DNA of 64,000 bases, from NCBI GenBank assembly GCA_030272585.1, contig BSYQ01000011.1:3596001-3660000 (forward strand), given 5' to 3'. The DNA is from Bryopsis sp. KO-2023 (taxonomy: Eukaryota; Chlorophyta; Ulvophyceae; Bryopsidales; Bryopsidaceae). The number at the start of each line of letters is the position of its first letter. The first letter of the stretch is position 1. Positions 57,402 through 64,000 of the stretch are shown piece by piece. A program made the position numbers and the translations under genes. The notes under the pieces were generated by a model that saw only the letters and a list, made by a program, of their open reading frames with translations, did not search any database and was not told where the DNA came from.

Positions 57402-60400
57402 TCACATCCTGAAAGATTCAGGATCCGGCACTGGAATGTGCGGTCGAAGGTAAGCCTCGACTCCTCTCGGAACGAAAATCCTTCCCCTGACCAACCCCCC
57501 ACCTCGTTTCACCAAGATGGAGCACCACCCCGGCAATCCTGAGACCGAGACATCCCCCACCCCAACAGTAACCCCAGAAGCCAGGATCTCAAATTCCCTG
57601 ACCAATGCCAGCCCCCCTCGCAATTCTATGGAGCGCTCCCCAAAGGCAAGTTTTTCTTGCAGAGCAGCAGTTTCTGGGGGTTCAGAATCGGGTCTTCTGG
57701 TGGTGGCGACAGTCGAGGGCTGTTTTGACTGTTGCTCCAATTCCACGGTTTGGTCGAAGGCATCGGATAAGTCTTGCGTCCAATCAGAACTTGGAATTTC
57801 TTTTTTGCTGGAGACGGTGGCCTGGTCCTGTGATCAGCCAAGCACAGTCTGGCTGTTTTATTTGCCTTTTCCAAAAATTATATTTTTTTTCGTTGAGATG
57901 GCGAACGAAAAAAAAAAATAACACAGACAGAGAGAGAGAGACAAGAAAAACTACACACAAAATACCATGTCATGTATTTCCTACAAAGTAATATTATAAT
58001 AAAAAGAAATAAATACCCATTTTTATTCGGTTTTCTGATTTTCAAACTAAATATTCTGAGTGAGGTTTTCCTCCTGAGATTTTATCGAAACTAAAAAAAA
58101 AAATTGTTTCCTTTTGAACCAATCCGCACTCAACTTCTCTAAAAAAAAATTTTCCTCACTTTTTTTTATCTACATGTTTTTTTTTTATTTCTTCAGAAGG
58201 ACGGTATTAGTCAGCACTATTGGCCCAGTACACACAAATACGCATCCCTCCATTAATCTGTAAGACATGTATGCACAGAATAAATATGGAAAGGAAAAGC
58301 CGAAGAAAAACAAGGCTATCAATGCTGCATTATATTAGACATGTCAGTTCAGAAAACAGAAAAAGTAGTGTGGGCTACACTATTTTTTACTACCCTATTT
58401 TTACTATTTTTTTATTTTTTTTAATCTACACTTCTTGTTCAAGTTTTGGTTTGCACTATTACTGGGGTGGCACTATTAAAAGACCCACACTAAATACGAT
58501 TGAGGGTGTAGTGGGTTAAAAACATCAAAAAGGATCTCTACGTAACATACTACTCACCAAATCCCCTGTTTCGCTATTTTCGGAAAACAAGTCGCCCCAC
58601 AAATTTCTTATATCCTGCTCTTCTTCTTCTTCTTCACCTGGTTTGGTTTCCTCTGTTTAAATCAAATAGCGGAAAAAAAAAGAAAAAACACAAGAAGAAT
58701 TTCAATGAACAACTTTAAAAATAACTATATAAAAAAACAAAATATTGTATATACATTCATATTGCTCATGCTACCAAGTCCCTGCCTGGCTCTACGAATT
58801 TATTTTTATTTTTTTTGCACACACTTACAACACACAAGCAATATACGGGGGAGAGTCGAGTCCTTGTGCCATGCCTTTTCTTTTCTTTTCAACTTTTTTT
58901 TTAGATTATTTCAGTTCAATGAACCAATTCCCCCATCCCCCCCCCCCCTTACCCAGCCCAACATCCAGGGCTTCAGCATCCACACGCAAAGCATTCGGGC
59001 CATAGAACACTATTTCTGTCGAAGGGGGTGCCTCCAGGATCTCGATCCTCGCCAGGCTTCCCCAGGAATAGCATCCAGAAACGAACTCCGGCTCCGGAAA
59101 TTGTTCGAAAGAGGGCTCAGAATTTGGCATCCTTGAAGATGATTGCTGCATGGTTAAAGCCAAGGGCGATGGAGCTATGTAAGGCCTCAGCCGGCGTCTC
59201 GGTTGCAATTTCGTCATTTCCTCCGGGGACAGCAAATGCGGGACTCGGTGGAACAAATGCAGGCCGGGGGTGTCTGCAGAAAGGAAACTTTTCATATGGA
59301 ATGTTTTTTTCTCTTTTCTTTTTTTTTTTTCAAATTTTTTTACATCGAGGTTGAAAGCCCCATGTAGTCTGTTCAGTACTCTAATAACAATAAAGTGCCT
59401 TCTATTTACAAAAACAAAACAAAACATGGAACGAAAATGGATCCAGTTTTAGACATCCTTTCACTCTGGTCTGACATCAGTTATCCATCGATTTTGTTTA
59501 TGTAGGAACAGTTTTCTCGTTGTTTTCTTTTTCCGAGCAAAGATTTTCTGAGCCCTGTTTTTTCCTGTCCAAGCCTTGGTCCGAAAATTAAAGAGGAGAT
59601 TAGCTGGCCAAAATCGCAATCAGTTCTCGGAGGAAACATTTACCATACAGATTTCCCCCATTGGAAAAAGCATCGACTTGGATGATGCCTAGCGTCGTCC
59701 CAGGCATTGCTGATTCCATAGGAAGAAAGCCGCTCTTTGATTTTGCCTGCAAAAATGCACACACACAATGAATGAGGGGAAAAGAAAAACCACAGCACTG
59801 CTTCTGAGGGATGAGCTCATTTGCCGTTAGTCGATTTGAAACTCAGTGGGTTTTAATATTTTAAAGACCCGATTAGTCAGGCGTCCGCCACCTCTGGGAT
59901 TCAACGCTAAATTTTCCATACTTGTGGTGGAGTTTTTTGTTGTTTTTTTTTCCCCTTGCCTCAGCAAAACAAGAGGCACTCCCCCTCTCAAACAAGAAAA
60001 ATATATATTGGCCCCCCCCCTCCTCAAAAAAAAGAAGTTTTCCTTGATCGACTGTATTTTTCTTCTTCTCGACTTGTTTCACCTGTAGATCAAAATTGAC
60101 GGAGGCAAAATCTTGCATTTCTTTCAGCAGCGCGTTGACAAAAGCGGATTTCCCCACGTTCGCCGCCCCCACAACAAACACATCCCTCCCCCTTCTATTT
60201 CTCAACAGCGACGAGGCCGCCTGGCTCACCCCTGATCAAAACAAGAAACTTATCTCAAAAAACTACCTTATTTATTATCACCTTTGTCTTTTTCTTTTTT
60301 TTTTTTTTTGTGGGGGGGGGGGGGATTTCTGCCATGACAAAGAATGAAAAGAAACCCTAAAAAACGAGCGATTTGCACAGCTGTTTGTATAAATCTGCAA

Positions 60401-62104
60401 AAAACAGAAGTCTTCACCTTGACCCGATCTGGAGCTTATGAGGTGCGAACTCACGACAGAGAGTCTGCGTGAATCTGCAACATCCCTTAAGTACTGCAAG
60501 ACTTTTCCAGGGGAGGTTTTCTTGGGAAGCAGATCGAATTTCGTCCCGATCAAAACCACGGGGTTTCCACCAATGAGGTCTCGAACTCGATTCAAAAAAC
60601 TGCCAGGTAAATCTAACAAATCCACCAGCAGAACCACCACAGCTGCTTTGTCGCGGACTTCCTGGGAAAATACAAGTACTTGATTTAATTAACCAATCAA
60701 CCGATAATTTAATCGAAAAAAAATATCCGACCCCCCCCCCCCCTAGGATGGAAGGAACAAGAAAGGTTGGAAAATTGACGGGGGGAAAGGGATGGTGAAA
60801 AAATATCTAAATGAAAAGAAAAGTGGTGGTGAAAAAAACGTGCGGGGGATTTTTGAGATCGAGTGCAAAGCAGGTTGGCCTCTTTTTGGGAAGATAGCAT
60901 CTAGACAAATTCATTTTCACTTAAGAAATTACAATTAAAAAAAAAAAAGAGAAAGCTAACCACGGGGGTTATGTGACAGACTTCTGAGTTTGACCTGCAA
61001 CATATTTCCGTCATAAACGATATTTTTTCATATATATATTTATTTTGAACTGTGTGTTGTCGAACCATGAGCGTCGAACGAAATTCCCCTGGAGATATCA
61101 GACTTTTCGAAGGCTGCCCGGCAGCTTGTTGATGCAAGTCGAAAACCGCCGGAACCATTTTCCCATGAGAAAGCGAAACGCAGCGATCGCACAATAACTG
61201 AACAAATTCCCCCCCCAAAAAAAAAAAGAGTGAGGAGAAAAAGTGGGAAAAAGAGAGAGAGAGATTCTGCATAACAAGCAATCTTGAATTTTAATAATAA
61301 GAAACACCAAAAATGTGGGAAAATAAAAATACTCGATGGTAAAATAGGAAAATGATGGAAGCATGCTGTGCAATAAATCATGAACACAGTGAGATGACGG
61401 GAAGAATTATCATATTGCCAATTTCAGACGCCAACGGTGAGAAGTACTGTTAGCAAAAAGATGAAGGAAGTTCTCAGAACTGGAACGGTACTGCTTTTCT
61501 GAAAAACATGGTTTATTGTCTTTTTGAGGCGGGGAGTTTGTGTCGCTCATTCACACTGATGTAAGTGAACTGAAGTTGTTTTTTTCTATCCATGCGAAAA
61601 AAAAACACTCTTCCCCATGTTCTTCTTCTTTTCTCTTCACCGAAACACACCTGGCCGTATTGCTTGAATTTAGCCTTTGTCTGATATTTTTCTTTTTGAA
61701 TAAAACCGATTTCCCCTGGTTCATCCAGCTGCACTTGAACTCCGCAACCGTAGCAATAACCCTTCGACACGCATGGAACAAAAAAAATTCAATTTAAAAA
61801 TTTATACGTGGCCTTGAATTTCTGTACATATAATCACGAAAAAAAAAAAACAACCATAAACTGAATACAATACATGCACACTGGATCGGCTGCATGGGAC
61901 TTTCAGCCTCGATGTAATAATACATTTGGAAAAAATAAATAGAAAATAACATAAAGACTTTTTTTGTATTTATTTTCTTATTATCTTGTTTTTTTGGGGG
62001 GGGGAGAGAAAAATATATTCAACCTGTATCGGAAGCGCAACACTGACCTTGATTTTTTTCTGTTTGGGAATTTCTTCCTCGATAATTTCCCAACCACTGC
62101 ACAT
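57402..62104 (-). CDS. circularly permuted GTPase, YqeH/NOA1/RIF1-like
   Basis: Nine exons on the minus strand join in phase: 62104-62048, 61761-61651, 61197-61066, 60661-60418, 60231-60083, 59746-59644, 59273-58953, 58652-58558 and 57827-57402, giving 545 residues from the ATG at 62104. A zinc finger comes first: CYGCG (exon 2) and LCDRC (exon 3). The GTPase motifs follow in permuted order: G4 GTKFDLLP, G5-like VSSHL, then G1 VGAANVGKSAF, G2-like PGTTLG and G3 DTPGL. This order is diagnostic of the YqeH family, which assists small-subunit ribosome assembly in bacteria, mitochondria and plastids. The tail includes an acidic run of six Glu. No transit peptide lies after this ATG, so an upstream exon (for example near 63190-63280) is possible. 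The donor of exon 3 is the least certain. Confidence 0.85.
58351..58508 (-). mobile_element. one-ended copy of the CACCCTCAATCG TIR element
   Basis: The reverse strand starts CACCCTCAATCGTATTTAGTG at 58508, next to TA, and follows the 34417 element through the AGTGTGG palindromes to CTGTTTTC, where similarity stops. The other terminal repeat is missing. It lies in the last intron of the NOA1-like gene. Confidence 0.7.
59339..59385 (+). repeat. dispersed hairpin repeat, copy h
   Basis: It reads TTACATCGAGGTTGAAAG, CCCCATGTAGTCTGTTCAGT. The 3' third of the consensus is missing. It lies in a NOA1-like intron in antisense orientation. Confidence 0.7.
61870..61930 (-). repeat. dispersed hairpin repeat, copy i
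   Basis: On the minus strand it reads AATGTATTATTACATCGAGG, CTGAAAGTCCCATGCAG, CCGATCCAGTGTGC. It lies in the first intron of the NOA1-like gene, sense orientation. Confidence 0.72.
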
Positions 62105-62233
62105 GGCGGTGCAATGCGTACGCGAGCATCGCGGTCTGCCTTCGCACAAAAAAACAAACAAACAATAAGAATTGAAATAGGGGGCAGAGAGCTGGATATG
62201 GACATTGTGATGATACGTTTTTTTTTTCTTTTC

Positions 62234-62300
62234 TGAGTCAGCCTATAACACATTTTCGTGAATGGGCTGCACTCGGCCGTTTGGCCTTGTGTGAAGTACT
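62234..62300 (-). repeat. dispersed hairpin repeat, copy j (divergent)
   Basis: On the minus strand it reads CACACAAGGCCAAACGGCC, GAGTGCAGCCCATTCACG, then a spacer and TGACTC. The core stem is changed on both sides (GGCC/GGCC instead of GGCT/AGCC), so pairing is kept. Confidence 0.55.
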
Positions 62301-62926
62301 TTCATTTCAATTCAATGATTGGAATAACTGGACGTTTTGATTTCCACTTTTGCATGGATTCGCTAAGATCAGCATTATATGACATTCTTGCTCTCTATTT
62401 TTTTTCCTGGGATCTTACCATTGACTCATTTCTATTGATTCATTTATCTAAATCACTGCAAATTAGTCACAGCATATTTTCTCACACCAGGGCTGTACAG
62501 TATCCTCATAAAATTGTTCATTTTCGAATAGAAATACATTTTTTGATATTTGGAAAAAATATTTTCAAAGATGAAGTCACACATTGGGTTACTCACGCGG
62601 AAACGCGATTTTTTCTGAGGGTGGGTATGGCGCGCTGGTCCAATGGTCGTTTGCGCTGCGATAAGGCCGCTTTGAAACATCGACACCGGCAATTCCCCAG
62701 CACAACCATTTTCTCCTCTCCACACCTCAACGAATCACTGCCCACCAAAAATACTGTTTTTTTTTTTAAATGGCTGCGCGAAATGACGTGGAGTGTGTGT
62801 CAATCACGATGACGTAAAAACACAGCCGCCTTTTTCGTTCTTGAAAATTTGGCGTTTTTCGTTTCTGGTGCAGGCGTTGGTGGCGTGCTGGTGGCATTCT
62901 GGCGGTGGCGTTCCATCTTCAGTGGT

Positions 62927-62980
62927 GATATGTCTTTCTTAAATTCACAAACATGTTTGTGAATTTAAGAAAGACATATC
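62927..62980. repeat. perfect 54-bp palindrome
   Basis: The stretch equals its own reverse complement over 54 bases, from GATATGTCTTTC to GAAAGACATATC, centred on ACATGT with no spacer. It could extrude as a cruciform, or fold as a 27-bp hairpin if transcribed. Confidence 0.95.
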
Positions 62981-63060
62981 GGAGAACATATGTTGTCTTT
63001 ACAGCGTTCTTCCAGGAGTTTATCGTCCCCTTTTCTTCTTTTTTTATATTTTTTTTTTCA

Positions 63061-63130
63061 AATGTGTTCCATCGAGGCTGGAATCCCCATGTCGCCCGTC
63101 CATTGTGCAGAAGAAGAGTGATGCGGGCCC
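63061..63130 (+). repeat. dispersed hairpin repeat, copy k
   Basis: It reads AATGTGTTCCATCGAGG, CTGGAATCCCCATGTCG, CCCGTCCATTGTGCAG, then a spacer and GAGTGATGCGGGCCC. It is one of the most complete copies. Confidence 0.75.
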
Positions 63131-64000
63131 TTTTGTTGAAATCGCCAAGCAACCAACTGGACGTCTTTCTGTATTTTTTTTTTCCTCCTGAGGATTTTCC
63201 ATACTGTTTGGATCCACCACCAACTTCAGCGCCGTTCGTTTGAAAGCTGGACCTCTCGATTTTCAACCCCCCCTTGCCCACCCATGAACACTCCCAACCT
63301 GTTGCAGAATTTTGGAAGGGGGATGAGGGGTGTCAATTCGCGCTTACGTCGATATCTCGTGAGGCCGCGTCATCGACTCGTGGAAAACGAAAGGTCGCCA
63401 CCCCCACACACGTTTTCCCCACCACCACTCAAACACCAACCAGCCTACTCGTTCGGGAAGCGCACGTCACTCGGTCCGAACGGAAAAAAAACCCGAAAAA
63501 AAGGGGATTCGACGGAAAAAAAAAAGTTTGGAAACCCTTGTCAGAAGGAGGGAGGAATTAAAAGCGACGCACAGGAAGGAAAGAAAGAAGCCGGCTGCCG
63601 GTTTTGCGCGACAGGCAAAGCACGTACGGTGTCGAAAGGTGTATATCGTCGCTGAAAAGAAAGCAACGACAGCTTGGACTGGAATTTGAACATGAGCGGG
63701 GCGACTTTTTCGACCATCTGTGGAGTACCGTCGACTTCGAACAGAGTCGAGACTGGGGCCGGAAGCCTCGTTTGTAGGTTGCCGACCTGCGTCAGGTATT
63801 GTCCAGAAACCGGGCGGTTGGGAAACGACGAAAATACAACATACGACGTTTGGTCGCCAGTTTCTGTCCTCCCCAGTCGCCGAAGCAGCCAAAAAAAAGG
63901 TCAAAAAAAGAGAGAGAGAAAGTCTTCGACTTGTTTTTTGGGGGAAGCTGGGTGCTTGCAAACGAGATGGGATGGATTCTTTTCCGACACGGCTAGTTGA

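Larger units (their letters stand above)
62105..64000. other. right-edge region, no supported gene
   Basis: This is upstream of the NOA1-like gene. The part from about 63240 to 63960 is less AT-rich and could contain a promoter or a first exon on either strand, but none of the open frames shows a known domain. It holds hairpin-repeat copies j and k and a 54-bp palindrome. Confidence 0.4.

Noticed and set aside
62626-62700. tRNA-like D-arm (GCTGGTCCAATGGTCG) near the right edge
   Set aside because: No matching T-arm or acceptor stem follows. At most it is a degraded tRNA fragment.
63284-63961. Open frames on both strands at the right edge
   Set aside because: They are long for the AT-rich setting but overlap each other and have no domain. 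They could belong to a promoter or an exon whose partner is outside the window.

Overview
The window is nuclear DNA of a eukaryote. Host genes are split by GT-AG introns, their exons are GC-balanced, and their introns are rich in poly-T, poly-A, (TA)n and poly-C/poly-A tracts. I cannot name the species. An animal-type Na,K-ATPase alpha chain, TRP-like channels, a formate/nitrite transporter with a transit-like N-terminus, a circularly permuted organelle-type GTPase and a dimethylglycine-type methyltransferase together suggest a unicellular alga or other protist with an organelle-rich lifestyle. That is inference from gene content only.

Layout. (1) 1-10141 is a nest of mobile elements. A DIRS/Ngaro-type tyrosine-recombinase retroelement enters from the left edge. 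It is split by a 466-bp hAT-like MITE (1929-2394) and, near its right terminus, by a whole-looking Ty3/gypsy element with identical 213-bp LTRs (4710-10021). (2) 11051-16522 (+) is an 11-exon Na,K-ATPase-type P-type ATPase with an unusually long cysteine-rich M7-M8 loop. (3) 19868-25071 (-) is a TRP-like cation channel (TRP-A). (4) 26952-28416 (+) is a four-exon formate/nitrite transporter. (5) 29542-30411 (+) is an intronless methyltransferase. (6) 31531-34072 (-) is a WDR61/SKI8 WD40 protein. (7) 34417-40486 is a small TIR element split by a second whole-looking gypsy element (34477-40342, identical 210-bp LTRs, TSD CAGGC). It sits between the divergent WDR61 and SRPRB genes. (8) 40675-43386 (+) is the SRP receptor beta subunit. 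(9) 45150-51730 (+) is a second TRP-like channel (TRP-B), a paralogue of TRP-A with the same intron positions and phases. (10) 53279-53770 (-) is an orphan cysteine-rich membrane protein. Next to it is a 2.3-kb element with inverted ends (53794-56078). (11) 57402-62104 (-) is a nine-exon YqeH/NOA1-type GTPase. The last 1.9 kb has no gene I can support but holds a perfect 54-bp palindrome.

The genes do not form a pathway. They are ordinary eukaryotic neighbours serving ion transport, nitrite/formate transport, osmolyte methylation, mRNA surveillance/transcription (Ski/PAF), ER targeting and organelle ribosome assembly. The most unusual signal is an apparently undescribed dispersed repeat of about 50-85 nt with a hairpin core. 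At least eleven copies, in both orientations, lie in introns or intergenic DNA of the right-hand genes and none lies in an exon. Exon boundaries were read by eye from splice sites and reading phase; allow an error of a base or so.
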